A stretch of DNA of 64,000 nt from LMUY01 sp965276785 (lineage in GTDB: Bacteria; Pseudomonadota; Alphaproteobacteria; Acetobacterales; Acetobacteraceae): the NCBI GenBank assembly GCA_965276785.1, contig OZ255629.1, forward strand, positions 2,790,001 to 2,854,000, in the 5' to 3' direction. Under the pieces are notes generated by a model. That model saw only the letters and a list, made by a program, of their open reading frames with translations, ran no database searches and was not told the DNA's origin. The translations under genes were made by a program, and so were the position numbers. Below are positions 34,731 through 43,964 of the stretch, one piece after another. The stretch's first letter is position 1. Every line of letters begins with the position of its first letter.

Positions 34731-35215
34731 AGCGGGCGTCTCCTTGGACATGGACGTGCCAGCGAGATGGCGAGGAAGCCGCCGAACGCCAGGGCCAGCA
34801 GCCCGTTCATCGCCGCCATCGATACCGGGACGTCGGGCAGCAGGTAAGTCGGGTCGTCGCAGGGCTTGGCAGGGCGGGCGGGCATGTGGGCCAGGCGATC
34901 GGTGAGGCTGCCGCGGCCCAGGGTGGGGGCGGCGCATTCCGGCAGCGGGCTCGGCCACCAGCCCTGCTCCACGCCCACATGCAAGCCGGCGGCCGCCACC
35001 GACACCGCCATGCATAGCACCACGCCCCATAGCACCGGCCGAAGCGGCAGCAGCGCCACCGCAGCGAATGGAAACGTTGCCCAGTAAGGCCAACGCTCCA
35101 CCAGGCACAGCGCGCACGGCACCAGGCCCAGCACGCGCTCCGCCCCGTTCGCCGCGAGCAGGGCCGCGCCCGCGACCAGGAGGGACAGCGCGGCGAGGGC
35201 GCGGGTTTGGGTCAT
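34727..35215 (-). CDS. dsbB: Disulfide bond formation protein B (DsbB)
   Basis: A 162-aa inner-membrane oxidase that passes electrons from DsbA to quinone. It has four hydrophobic segments, the first redox pair in VPCALCLVERWPY and the periplasmic cysteines in LPECAAP and AKPCDDP. The ATG at 35215 is the likely start. It overlaps coq7, so ubiquinone synthesis and its use in disulfide formation are co-transcribed here. Confidence 0.9.
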   Translation of the reverse strand: MTQTRALAALSLLVAGAALLAANGAERVLGLVPCALCLVERWPYWATFPFAAVALLPLRPVLWGVVLCMAVSVAAAGLHVGVEQGWWPSPLPECAAPTLGRGSLTDRLAHMPARPAKPCDDPTYLLPDVPVSMAAMNGLLALAFGGFLAISLARPCPRRRPL

Positions 35216-35289
35216 GCCCGGTGTTCTCCCCTGCTTCCGTGCGGCGCGCAAACCCCCTAGCCTTCCGCCTGCACAAGCGGGGGCGAACC

Positions 35290-35913
35290 ATGCGTAAAGT
35301 TTGGGGCCGGGCCAATTCCTCCAACGTCATGAAGGTGCTCTGGTTGTTGGAAGAGCTGCAGCTTCCGTACGAGCGGATCGACGCGGGCGGGGCGTTCGGC
35401 CGCACCAAGGATCCAGACTACCTGGCGATGAACCCCAACAGTTTGGTCCCGACGCTGGTGGAGAACGACTTCACCCTGTGGGAGAGCCACGCCATCCTGC
35501 GCTATCTCGCCAACTGCCATGCGGAAGGCACCGCGCTGTGGCCGGCCGAGCCGCGGGCGCGAGCCCGTGTCGACCGCTGGATGGACTGGCAGCATACCAC
35601 GCTCAACCGACCGCAAAGCATCGTGTTCTGGGGCCTGGTCCGCACCCCGCCCGAGCAGCGCGACCATGCCGCCATCGAGGCCGCCCTGGTGGAAGCGGGG
35701 CGGGGCTGGGCCTTGCTGGACGCGCAATTGCAGCGGCACGACCACATTGCTGGGCCAGAGTTCAGCTTGGCCGACATCCCATGCGGGGTGAACGTGCATC
35801 GCTGGTTCTCCTTCAGCGTGACGCGCCCCGAGTTGCCGGCGCTGCGGGCCTGGTATGACCGGCTGCTGCAACGTCCCGCCTACCGCAGCTATTGCGCCAC
35901 CCCGATGACCTGA
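35290..35913 (+). CDS. Glutathione S-transferase family protein
   Basis: A 207-aa cytosolic GST. The thioredoxin-like N-terminal domain has WGRANSSNVMKVLWLLEEL (catalytic Ser/Asn region), the cis-Pro motif NSLVPTLV and the glutathione-binding LWESHAILRYLA; the rest is the helical domain with the conserved FSLADIPCGV. The substrate is unknown. Divergent from dsbB. Confidence 0.92.
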   Translation: MRKVWGRANSSNVMKVLWLLEELQLPYERIDAGGAFGRTKDPDYLAMNPNSLVPTLVENDFTLWESHAILRYLANCHAEGTALWPAEPRARARVDRWMDWQHTTLNRPQSIVFWGLVRTPPEQRDHAAIEAALVEAGRGWALLDAQLQRHDHIAGPEFSLADIPCGVNVHRWFSFSVTRPELPALRAWYDRLLQRPAYRSYCATPMT

Positions 35914-35986
35914 GTCTGGGGCCTGATTCAAGGGTGTCCGACAGCCTTCGTGCTTTGCCTGGTCGAGCACCGAGAATACATTAGCA

Positions 35987-36103
35987 CGTCATGGCCGGAC
36001 TTGATCCGGCCATCCCCGGCGTCCGGACGCAGCCGGCCCAACGCGTGGAGCGACGAACAATGCGGAACCGCGTGGATGCCCGTGTCAAGCACGGGCATGA
36101 CAA
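35987..36103. repeat. Dispersed palindromic repeat, copy 1
   Basis: The element starts CGTCATGGCCGGACTTG and ends CAAGCACGGGCATGAC, its ends being inverted versions of each other, each with an internal hairpin. A 30-base core at the right end, including GTGGATGCCCGTGTCAAGC, is identical to the copy at 55883-56022. The following 70 bases contain two TAGATGCA direct repeats and no gene. Confidence 0.75.
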
Positions 36104-36175
36104 CTAAGGATAGGTAGATGCAGTTGGTAGATAGATGCAACTAAGTAGGCACCCTACCGGACAGCCGCGGCCCTG

Positions 36176-37144
36176 ATGCTGGTCGCCGTCACGCGGGTGC
36201 TGAACGAGGACGATGTGGTGGAGGCGTTCGTCCGCCACACGCTGGCTTTCGCCGACCGCATGATTCTGCTCGACAATGGCAGCACCGACGGCACGCTGGG
36301 TATTTTGCGGCAATTGCAGGCGGAGGGCGCACCGGTGGTGCTGTTGCAGTCCCGCTCCGTCCTGTTTAGCGAGGCGCAGCACAATACCATGCTGTATCAC
36401 ACCGCCGACCAGGCATTTCGCCCGGATTGGGTGTTGTGCCTGGATGCGGACGAGTTCATCGACGTGCGGGACGACGGCTTGCGCGCCCTGCTGACGGCGG
36501 TGACGGCCGAGGCGCCGTCGGTGCGGTTGGCGTTGCGCAACTACTTCGCTGAAGGCCTGGATGCCGCTGACCTCCTGGTGCCGCGCCGGATGCGCTTGCG
36601 CGACGCCACTGAGCGCGGGGTGGCCAAGCGCTTCCTGCGCGGCGGCCTCGGCTCGGACGTCCGCCTGGAACCCGGCAATCATGCGGCGTGGCTCGGGGCG
36701 GAGCCTGCGCGAGAGGTGGCGCTGCCTGGAGTGGCGCTGGCGCATTATCCGGTGCGCCACCCGGTGCAGGGCGTCGCCAAGGCGGTATTGGGTCGGCTGA
36801 AGGTGCTGGCGGCGGGCGGAGGCGACGCGCTGGCGGCGCAAACCGCCAACCACACCACGCCGTTCCTGGACGCGTTATGCCGCGACCCGGCGGAATTGCT
36901 GCACAACGCCGGCTATATGAACAACGCGCTGCCAGGCTTCCCGCTGGTGGAGGACCCGATCCGCTACGCCGGCGGCCCGCTGCGCTACACCACCGCCAGC
37001 GACCCGGTGATGAAGGCGCTGCGCGCGGCCGCCCATGCCGCCGAACGGCTCGCCCGATCTCACGGCGAGTTGCTCGACCGCGACCCAGCGTTGCGCCGCA
37101 CCGTGGAAGCCGGAGCCTTGCACACCGAGTTCATCAGCCTGTAG
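36176..37144 (+). CDS. Glycosyltransferase family 2-like protein
   Basis: A 322-aa GT-A fold enzyme. TRVLNEDDVVEAFVRHTL at the N-terminus, ILLDNGSTDGT and the metal-binding LCLDADEFIDV are typical of the Glyco_tranf_2_4 group. No membrane segment. Acceptor and donor sugars are unknown, and no polysaccharide gene cluster is adjacent. No clear ribosome-binding site precedes the ATG. Confidence 0.85.
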   Translation: MLVAVTRVLNEDDVVEAFVRHTLAFADRMILLDNGSTDGTLGILRQLQAEGAPVVLLQSRSVLFSEAQHNTMLYHTADQAFRPDWVLCLDADEFIDVRDDGLRALLTAVTAEAPSVRLALRNYFAEGLDAADLLVPRRMRLRDATERGVAKRFLRGGLGSDVRLEPGNHAAWLGAEPAREVALPGVALAHYPVRHPVQGVAKAVLGRLKVLAAGGGDALAAQTANHTTPFLDALCRDPAELLHNAGYMNNALPGFPLVEDPIRYAGGPLRYTTASDPVMKALRAAAHAAERLARSHGELLDRDPALRRTVEAGALHTEFISL

Positions 37145-37188
37145 GCCGGCGCCCCGCCCCCGCCCCCGCAGCAAGGTCCCTTGCATCG

Positions 37189-38670
37189 ATGGAAGCCACC
37201 TTCGCCCTCAGCGATGCCGGACGCCGGCGCGTCGTCGGTGCCATGCTGGTCTCGACTTTCATGGCCGCAGCCGAGATCACGATTATCAGTACTGCGATGC
37301 CCACTATCGTGGCCCGGCTGGGCGGGTTCGACTTATTCAGTTGGGCGTTCGGCATCTACCTGCTCGCCCAGGCCATCACCACCCCGCTCTACGGCCGGCT
37401 GGCGGACCTGTTTGGCCGGCGACGGACCTATTTGGCGAGCACGGCGCTGTTCCTGCTCGGCTCGGTGCTGTGCGGGTTGGCCTGGAGCATGCCTGCCTTG
37501 ATCGTCTTCCGCGCCATCCAGGGGCTCGGCGGCGGCGGGCTGATCCCGCTTGGCACCATCATCATCAGCGATGTCACACCGGCGGCCGACCGTCCCCGCG
37601 CGCTGAGCTATGTCAGCGTGGTATGGGGGCTCGCGGCGATTGCCGGGCCGCTGCTGGGCTCGCTCTGCGTGGGCACGCTTGGCTGGCCCTTCGTGTTCTG
37701 GGTCAACCTTCCGGTGGGCGCGCTCAGCGCCGCCTTGGTGCTGCGCTTCCTGCCCAAGCCTGCAGGGGAGCGAATGGTTGGCGGGCTCGATTGGCGCAGC
37801 ACGGCGTTGCTGGCTGGCGGCATCGGCACCGGCATGGAAGCACTCGTGCAATGGCAGACCCTCTCTGGCGTCGGACTCGCTGGGCTTATGGCGGCCTGCG
37901 CCGGGTGTTTGGCCGGTTTTGCCTGGGTGGAGCGTGGCGTCGCGCAGCCGATGCTGCCGATGCATCTGCTGCGGCAGCGCCTGACCCTAGCGGCGAACGC
38001 CACGACCTTCCTGACTGGCATGCTGTTGCTCGCCACCACCGCCTTCGTGCCGACCTGGGTGCAGGGCGTGGCCGGACGGTCTGCCCTGGTGTCAGGGGTG
38101 ATGCTTGGGGTCGAGACGGTGACCTGGACGGCCGTCAGTTTTGCGCTCGGCCGTATTTTGGGCCGCTTGGCCATGCGCCGGGTCGCACTGTGCAGCACGT
38201 TGGCGCTGGTCGCGGGGAGTGCCGGGCTGCTGCTGCTCTCGCACGGTGGCCTGCCGGTCCTGTTGCTGGCAAGTGCGGTGCTGGGCGCGGGCCTGGGCGG
38301 CAGCAGCCTGGTCTTTACGGTGGCGGTGCAGTCCGCCGCGGGCTATGCCGAGCGTGGCAGAGCCACGTCGCTATTCTACTTTTCCCGCTTGCTCGGCCAA
38401 GCGGTTGGTTCGGCAGCCTTTGGCGGCGTGCTGAACCTCGGTCTGCAGCGCGCCGGCTCCGGCTCGGCCGGGCTGCAGGCGCTGTTGGACCCGGTGCGAC
38501 GTGCGGGGCTGCCCGGCGCTTCACTGGCCCCCCTCGTCGCGGCGCTCGATCGGGCCTTACACGGCGTGTTCATCGTGGCGGTGGCAATCGCGCTGGCGAC
38601 CATTCTCGCGGCGCTGATCGTGCCTGCCCGGGCGGGATCGCCGCAGCCGGCCGGTGCCGCGACACGGTGA
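37189..38670 (+). CDS. MFS drug/metabolite transporter, DHA2 (EmrB/QacA) type
   Basis: A 493-aa integral membrane protein with about 14 hydrophobic segments, as in DHA2 exporters. Motif A is GRLADLFGRRRTYL, the motif C region is AGPLLGSLCVGTLGW, and the N-terminus has FMAAAEITIISTAMPTI, where DHA2 proteins usually have LDxTIVNVALP. It probably exports a drug or metabolite by proton antiport. The ATG is at 37189. Confidence 0.9.
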   Translation: MEATFALSDAGRRRVVGAMLVSTFMAAAEITIISTAMPTIVARLGGFDLFSWAFGIYLLAQAITTPLYGRLADLFGRRRTYLASTALFLLGSVLCGLAWSMPALIVFRAIQGLGGGGLIPLGTIIISDVTPAADRPRALSYVSVVWGLAAIAGPLLGSLCVGTLGWPFVFWVNLPVGALSAALVLRFLPKPAGERMVGGLDWRSTALLAGGIGTGMEALVQWQTLSGVGLAGLMAACAGCLAGFAWVERGVAQPMLPMHLLRQRLTLAANATTFLTGMLLLATTAFVPTWVQGVAGRSALVSGVMLGVETVTWTAVSFALGRILGRLAMRRVALCSTLALVAGSAGLLLLSHGGLPVLLLASAVLGAGLGGSSLVFTVAVQSAAGYAERGRATSLFYFSRLLGQAVGSAAFGGVLNLGLQRAGSGSAGLQALLDPVRRAGLPGASLAPLVAALDRALHGVFIVAVAIALATILAALIVPARAGSPQPAGAATR

Positions 38671-38712
38671 GGCCGTCTGAGGACGCCCTGGACCTCTCAG
38701 CCTGCCCGCCGT

Positions 38713-39141
38713 ATGACGCTGCCCACCATGACAGATGTGCGAATCACCGCCGCTGGCCAGAGCTTCCCCGCCCGGTTCGAGACCGCAGCAGCCCCGCGCA
38801 CCGTGGCCAAGTTCCGCAGCCTGCTGCCCTATCGTGAGCGCATCATCCATGTGCGCTGGAGCGGCGAGGCGTGCTGGATCCCGCTCGGCAGCCTGGACCT
38901 CGGCCTCGGCGCCGAGAACGCTACTGTCTATCCCGCGCCAGGGCAGGTCCTGCTCTACCCGGGGGGAGTGAGCGAGACCGAAATCCTGATCGCCTACGGG
39001 CCCTGCCAGTTTGCCAGCAAGGCGGGCGTGCTGGCCGGCAACCACGTCCTCTCCATCGTCGAGGGACTCGACCGGCTGGCCGAGCTTGGCCGCAGCGTGC
39101 TGTGGCAAGGCGCGCAGGACATCCTGTTTGAAGCCGCATAG
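38713..39141 (+). CDS. DUF3830-like (cyclophilin-fold) protein
   Basis: A 142-aa soluble protein resembling DUF3830 proteins, which adopt a cyclophilin-like fold: the FPARFETAAAPRTVAKF start is typical of that fold, and GEACWIPLG and LLYPGGVSETEILIAYG follow. No catalytic activity can be assigned. A second in-frame ATG at 38728 is an alternative start. It ends 3 bases before cvpA. Confidence 0.72.
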   Translation: MTLPTMTDVRITAAGQSFPARFETAAAPRTVAKFRSLLPYRERIIHVRWSGEACWIPLGSLDLGLGAENATVYPAPGQVLLYPGGVSETEILIAYGPCQFASKAGVLAGNHVLSIVEGLDRLAELGRSVLWQGAQDILFEAA

Positions 39142-39144
39142 CGA

Positions 39145-39669
39145 ATGAACACGGTCGATGCCGTCATCCTCCTGGTGGTGGCCATCTCGGCGATGTTCGG
39201 CTTCCTACGCGGGCTGGTGCGCGAAGTGCTCGGGCTCGCCGCCTGGGTCGGCGCGGCCGTGGCCGCCTATTACCTCTTGCCCCAGTTGCAACCTCTCGTT
39301 GAACGCTCCATCACCAATCCGGATATTGCTGACCCGGTCGCCTTCGGTGTCCCGTTCGTGCTCATACTGGTCGCTCTCTCCCTTCTCGCCGGGGCCATCG
39401 GTGGCGCCGTCCGCCGCTCGGTGCTGAGCGGGCTCGACCGGGTGCTCGGATTGGTCTACGGCCTAGCGCGCGGCACCGTGTTCGCCATTGCTGCTTATCT
39501 CCTGGCCGGAATTTATTGGCAGGGCAGCCAATGGCCGTCGGAGGTGCGGCAAGCCCGCACCATGCCCACTATATATCTCGGTGCAGCTTGGGTGGCGCGG
39601 CAACTGCCGGAGAACTGGCGGCCCACGGTGCAGCCGCCCACGCCGGAGCACCAAGCCGCGGACTTGTAG
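39145..39669 (+). CDS. cvpA: CvpA family protein
   Basis: A 174-aa inner-membrane protein with four hydrophobic segments, beginning MNTVDAVILLVVAISAMFGFLRGLVREV, a strong CvpA signature. The classical cvpA-purF order is kept. Relatives are needed for colicin V export and envelope resistance, but the molecular role is unknown. Confidence 0.92.
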   Translation: MNTVDAVILLVVAISAMFGFLRGLVREVLGLAAWVGAAVAAYYLLPQLQPLVERSITNPDIADPVAFGVPFVLILVALSLLAGAIGGAVRRSVLSGLDRVLGLVYGLARGTVFAIAAYLLAGIYWQGSQWPSEVRQARTMPTIYLGAAWVARQLPENWRPTVQPPTPEHQAADL

Positions 39670-39684
39670 TCGGGAGGTTTGCCC

Positions 39685-41157
39685 ATGCTGCCGGACCGGT
39701 TTGCAGACAATGAGCCGCATGACGATGACAAGCCGCACGAGGAGTGTGGCGTCTTCGGCCTGTGGAACGTGCCGGACGCGGCCGCGGTCACCGCGCTCGG
39801 GCTGCACGCGCTGCAGCATCGCGGCCAGGAAGCCACCGGGATCGCTTCGTTCGACGGGCAGCGCTTTCACCAGCATCGCGGCTTGGGCCTGGTGGCGGAC
39901 AATTTCGGCGACGCGCGCGTGATCGCCTCGCTGCCGGGCACGGCGGCGGTGGGGCACAACCGCTACGCCACCACCGGCGACACCATCCTGCGCAACGTGC
40001 AGCCGCTCTATGCCGATTTCGAGTTCGGCGGCTTTGCGATCTCCCACAACGGCAACCTCACCAACGCCATGGCCCTGAAACGCACGCTGGTGCGCCGCGG
40101 CTGCCTGTTCCAGTCCACCACCGACAGCGAGGTGTTCGTCCATCTCATCGCCATCAGCCTCTACTCCACCGTGGTGGACCGGCTGATCGACGCGTTGAAG
40201 CAGGTGGTGGGCGCCTACTCGCTGGTTTGCCTGTCCAACGAGGCGCTGATGGGCGTGCGGGACCCGCTGGGCGTGCGCCCGCTGATCCTGGGCCGGCTTG
40301 GCGGTGCGGAGAGCGGTGGCTGGGTACTCGCGTCGGAGACCTGCGCGCTCGATATTGTTGGCGCCGAGTTCGTACGCGACGTGGAGCCCGGCGAGATCGT
40401 GGTGATCAACGACAAGGGCATCCACAGCATCAAGCCGTTCGGCGCCAATCGCGGCCGGTTCTGCGTGTTCGAATACATCTACTTCGCCCGGCCCGACTCC
40501 GTGGTGGAGGGCACCCCGGTGTATGGCGCCCGCAAGCGCATTGGGGCTGCACTGGCGCAGGAATCCGCCGTCCCCGCCGACGTGGTGGTGCCGGTGCCCG
40601 ATTCCGGGGTGCCGGCGGCGATGGGCTATGCCGAGGAAAGCGGGCTGCCGTTCGAACTTGGCATCATCCGCAACCACTATGTCGGACGCACCTTTATCGA
40701 GCCGACCGACCAGATCCGCAATCTCGGGGTCAAGCTCAAGCACTCGGCCAATCGGTCGGTGCTGCAGGGCCGCCGGGTGATCCTGGTGGATGACAGCATC
40801 GTGCGCGGCACCACCAGCCGCAAGATTGTCGAGATGGTGCGCCAGGCTGGTGCGGCCGAAGTGCACATGCGTATCTCCTCGCCGCCGACGACCCATTCCT
40901 GCTTCTACGGCATCGACACGCCGGAGCGCGGCAAGCTGCTCGCCGCGCGGCATGATGTGCCGGAGATGGCACAACTGATCGGCGCCGATAGCCTGGCGTT
41001 TATCAGCCTGGACGGGCTCTACGCCGCGCTCGGCCGGGCCGGCGCGCGGGCCGAGCGCGGCGCCTATTGCGACGCCTGCTTCACCGGCGACTACCCGATC
41101 GGCCTGTCCGACCTGCACAACGAGGCCGAACGCCAGCTCAGCCTGCTCCCTGGGTGA
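39685..41157 (+). CDS. purF: Amidophosphoribosyltransferase PurF
   Basis: It starts purine synthesis by making phosphoribosylamine from PRPP and glutamine. The 490-aa precursor has a 21-residue propeptide before the N-terminal nucleophile C22 (EECGVFGLWN), the Ntn glutaminase domain, then the PRTase domain with the PRPP loop VILVDDSIVRGTTS. GGGAGG precedes the ATG by 7 bases. The stop overlaps the SDR ATG. Confidence 0.97.
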   Translation: MLPDRFADNEPHDDDKPHEECGVFGLWNVPDAAAVTALGLHALQHRGQEATGIASFDGQRFHQHRGLGLVADNFGDARVIASLPGTAAVGHNRYATTGDTILRNVQPLYADFEFGGFAISHNGNLTNAMALKRTLVRRGCLFQSTTDSEVFVHLIAISLYSTVVDRLIDALKQVVGAYSLVCLSNEALMGVRDPLGVRPLILGRLGGAESGGWVLASETCALDIVGAEFVRDVEPGEIVVINDKGIHSIKPFGANRGRFCVFEYIYFARPDSVVEGTPVYGARKRIGAALAQESAVPADVVVPVPDSGVPAAMGYAEESGLPFELGIIRNHYVGRTFIEPTDQIRNLGVKLKHSANRSVLQGRRVILVDDSIVRGTTSRKIVEMVRQAGAAEVHMRISSPPTTHSCFYGIDTPERGKLLAARHDVPEMAQLIGADSLAFISLDGLYAALGRAGARAERGAYCDACFTGDYPIGLSDLHNEAERQLSLLPG

Positions 41158-41852
41158 TGACCGAACGCCGGGTCGCGTTCGTCACCGGGGCGAGCCGCGG
41201 CATTGGCGCCGCCGCCGCCATTGAGCTGGCCCGGCGCGGCGCCCACGTGGTGATCACCGCCCGCACCCAAGGCGGCCTGGAGGAGACCGACGACGCCATC
41301 CGGGCCGCCGGCGGCACGGCCACCTTGCTGCCGCTCGACCTGGCGGAGGGCGCGCAGTTGGACACGGTCGGCCCCAGCCTGCTGGAGCGGTTCGGCCGGC
41401 TGGACGTCCTGGTGCATGCGGCCGGCGCGCTTGGGCGACTGGCGCCAGCGCCGCACATCCTGCCCGGCGACTTCACCGCGGCCACCGCCGCCAACTGGGA
41501 GGCGGCGTGGCGGTTGATCCGCACCTGCGGCCCGTTGCTGATGGCGGGCCCCGCCGGGCGCGCGGTGTTCGTCACCGATGCCATCGTGGCCGCGCCGCAG
41601 GCCTATTGGGGGCTGTATGGCGCCACCAAGGCGGCGATGCAGTACCTGGTGCTGGCCTGGGCCGAGGAGCTGCGCAACACGCGCTGTCGCACCAACCTGT
41701 TCGATCCCGGGGTGGTGGCGACTAGGCATCGCCGCGCGGCAATGCCCGGTGAGGATCAAACGGGGCTGCGGCAGCCGGGCGATGTGGCACCGGCTTTAGT
41801 CGTGCTGTGCGGGCCGGAGGAGATGCGGAACGGGGCTGTGGTGACGGCGTGA
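41157..41852 (+). CDS. SDR-family oxidoreductase lacking the usual catalytic serine
   Basis: A 231-aa short-chain dehydrogenase translated with purF (ATG overlaps its TGA). The cofactor motif TGASRGIGA and the YGATK catalytic pair are present. The position 13 residues before Tyr, normally the catalytic Ser, is Asp (VFVTDAIVAAPQAYWGLY). It resembles the YciK group of SDRs. Activity is uncertain. Confidence 0.85.
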   Translation: MTERRVAFVTGASRGIGAAAAIELARRGAHVVITARTQGGLEETDDAIRAAGGTATLLPLDLAEGAQLDTVGPSLLERFGRLDVLVHAAGALGRLAPAPHILPGDFTAATAANWEAAWRLIRTCGPLLMAGPAGRAVFVTDAIVAAPQAYWGLYGATKAAMQYLVLAWAEELRNTRCRTNLFDPGVVATRHRRAAMPGEDQTGLRQPGDVAPALVVLCGPEEMRNGAVVTA

Positions 41853-41886
41853 TGTCCAAATGGAGGGCATCGATGAGTGTCTTGCA

Positions 41887-41906
41887 GCTTCCTGGTAGAG
41901 GGAAGC
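41887..41906. terminator. Possible hairpin between convergent genes
   Basis: GCTTCC (41887-41892) and GGAAGC (41901-41906) can pair around an 8-base loop in the short gap between the purF-SDR unit and cmk. No T-run follows on either strand, so a terminator role is only suggested by position. Confidence 0.25.
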
Positions 41907-41922
41907 AGGCGATCAGTCAGTG

Positions 41923-42564
41923 CTATTTCGGGCCCGAAGTCGCACTACGCCACCCCCGCCCCACGGCAGCTAAAGCTGCGGTAAACACCTCGTCTTGCGT
42001 CATCGCCGTCGTGTCGAGCACGGTCGCGTCCGTAGCGGGGCGCAGCGGGGCGGCGGCGCGGGCGCGGTCGAGCTCGTCGCGGGCCGCCAGCTCCGCCTCG
42101 ACTACGGCGAGCGACGCGTCCGGCTGGCGGGCGCGCAGTTCGCGCCAGCGCCGCTCCGCACGCGCGGCCACGCTGGCAGTGACAAACAGCTTCACCTCCG
42201 CCTGCGGGAAAATCACGGTGCCGATGTCCCGCCCGTCCAGCACCGCCCCGCCACGGGCGGCAAAGCTGCGTTGGAACGCCAGCAGCGCGGTGCGCACGGC
42301 GGGAATGGCGGCAACCTGGGCGGAGGCCGCGTCCGCCGCCGGGCCACGCAAGTCAAGCCGCTGCAGGTCCGCCGGTTGCAGGGCCTGCGCAGCCTGTTCC
42401 GCGGCGACCGGGTTAGCCGGGTCGTTGCCGGCGTCCAGCACCAGGCGGCCCGTCGCGCGGTAAAGCAGTCCGGTGTCGAGATGCGGAAGGCCGAGCTGCT
42501 CGGCCAGGCGGCGCGCCAGGGTGCCTTTGCCCGCGGCCGCTGGGCCGTCAATGGCTATAATCAC
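41923..42564 (-). CDS. cmk: Cytidylate kinase
   Basis: It phosphorylates CMP/dCMP. The 213-aa protein has the P-loop IAIDGPAAAGKGTLARRLA, the substrate motif HLDTGLLYRATG and GRDIGTVIFPQAEVKLFVTA. The GTG at 42564 overlaps the aroA stop (GTGA), so aroA-cmk are co-transcribed, a common arrangement. Confidence 0.95.
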   Translation of the reverse strand: MIIAIDGPAAAGKGTLARRLAEQLGLPHLDTGLLYRATGRLVLDAGNDPANPVAAEQAAQALQPADLQRLDLRGPAADAASAQVAAIPAVRTALLAFQRSFAARGGAVLDGRDIGTVIFPQAEVKLFVTASVAARAERRWRELRARQPDASLAVVEAELAARDELDRARAAAPLRPATDATVLDTTAMTQDEVFTAALAAVGRGWRSATSGPK

Positions 42565-43883
42565 TCGATCTCGGCCCCAAGCCCGCGCATCAGGGCGGCG
42601 AAACCCGGAAAGCTGGTCTCGATGAAGGCGGCGTCGTCCACCGCCACCGGCGCCTGCGTCGCCTGCCCCAACACCAGCGCGCTCATCGACAGGCGATGGT
42701 CCATCTGGGTCGCCACAGTGCATCCCCCCGGCAGCGTGGCGGCGCCATGGACGAGCAGGTCGTCGCCCTCCACCATCACCTCCGCACCCGCGGCTTCCAG
42801 CATGGCGGCCGTGGCAGCCAGGCGGTCGCTCTCCTTCACCCGCAGCTCCGCCAGGCCGCACATCCGGGTGGTGCCCTCCGCCAATGCGGCGGCCACCGCA
42901 AGCACCGGGTATTCGTCGATCATGGCCGGCGCGCGGCCCGGCGGCACCGTCACCGCGCGCAACGGGCCATGACGCACCAGCAGGTCTGCCACCGCCTCGC
43001 CACCCTGCATCCGCTCGCCCGCCACGGTGATGTCGGCGCCCATCTCGCGCAGGGTGGTGAGCAGCCCGCTGCGCAGCGGGTTAAGGCCCACGCCTTCAAG
43101 CGTCACCGCCGAGCCCGGCACCAGCAGCGCCGCAACCAGGGGAAAGGCGGCGGAGGACGGGTCCCCGGGCACGACCACGTCCCGCCCGCGCAGCTCCGGC
43201 TGGCCGGCGAGGGCAATGATGCGGCCGGCCCCCTCCACCGCCACGGTCACGTCGGCGCCGAAATGGCGCAGCATGTTCTCGCTGTGGTCGCGGGTCGCGC
43301 TAGGCTCTTCCACCACCGTCTGCCCCGGCGCATTCAGCCCGGCCAGCAACACGGCGGACTTCACCTGCGCCGAAGCGACCGGAACGCGGTAATGGATCGG
43401 CAGCGCATCCGCCGCCCCGCGTATGGCCAACGGCAGCCGGCTGCCGTCGCGTCCGCTGAATTGCGCCCCGCAACGCGCCAGCGGCTCCGTCACCCGGCGC
43501 ATCGGCCGGCGGCGCAGGCTGGCATCCCCCGTCATCACCGCGAACACGTCATGGCTGGCCAGCATGCCCGCCAGCAGCCGCGCGGCGGTGCCGGAGTTGC
43601 CCATGTCCAACACGTCGTCCGGCTCCACCAGACCGCCGATGCCGCGGCCGGCCACGCACCAGGCCGCACCCTCCCGCCAAACCTCCGCACCCAGCGCCCG
43701 CATCGCCGCGGCGGTGCGCAGCACGTCCTCGCCCTCCAGCAACCCCTCGATGCGGGTCTCCCCCACCGCCAGCGCGCCGAACATCAGCGCCCGGTGGCTG
43801 ATCGACTTGTCGCCCGGCACGCGCACTGCCCCGCTGAGCGGGCCGGCTGGTTTGCGGGCGGTGAGCGGCTGAGATGGAGCCAT
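42561..43883 (-). CDS. aroA: 3-phosphoshikimate 1-carboxyvinyltransferase (EPSP synthase)
   Basis: It makes EPSP in the shikimate pathway. The 440-aa enzyme has the signatures VPGDKSISHRALMFGALA, MGNSGTAARLLAG, the catalytic region PAMIDEYPVLAVAAA and RVKESDRLAA. Length is normal. Divergent from the TIGR02300 gene across about 155 bases. Confidence 0.97.
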   Translation of the reverse strand: MAPSQPLTARKPAGPLSGAVRVPGDKSISHRALMFGALAVGETRIEGLLEGEDVLRTAAAMRALGAEVWREGAAWCVAGRGIGGLVEPDDVLDMGNSGTAARLLAGMLASHDVFAVMTGDASLRRRPMRRVTEPLARCGAQFSGRDGSRLPLAIRGAADALPIHYRVPVASAQVKSAVLLAGLNAPGQTVVEEPSATRDHSENMLRHFGADVTVAVEGAGRIIALAGQPELRGRDVVVPGDPSSAAFPLVAALLVPGSAVTLEGVGLNPLRSGLLTTLREMGADITVAGERMQGGEAVADLLVRHGPLRAVTVPPGRAPAMIDEYPVLAVAAALAEGTTRMCGLAELRVKESDRLAATAAMLEAAGAEVMVEGDDLLVHGAATLPGGCTVATQMDHRLSMSALVLGQATQAPVAVDDAAFIETSFPGFAALMRGLGAEIE

Positions 43884-43964
43884 GATCCCGCCCGCCTAGC
43901 AGGGCTCGCCCGCTTTGAACAGCGAAGGGTTTGACAGAGTGGCATGGCGATGGCATGGGGCGCG

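Noticed and set aside
35987..36103. Insertion sequence
   Set aside because: Too short for a transposase and no transposase motif nearby; treated as a palindromic repeat.
37035..38837. 600-codon plus-strand frame
   Set aside because: Overlaps the MFS transporter in another frame; the MFS frame has clear membrane segments and family motifs.
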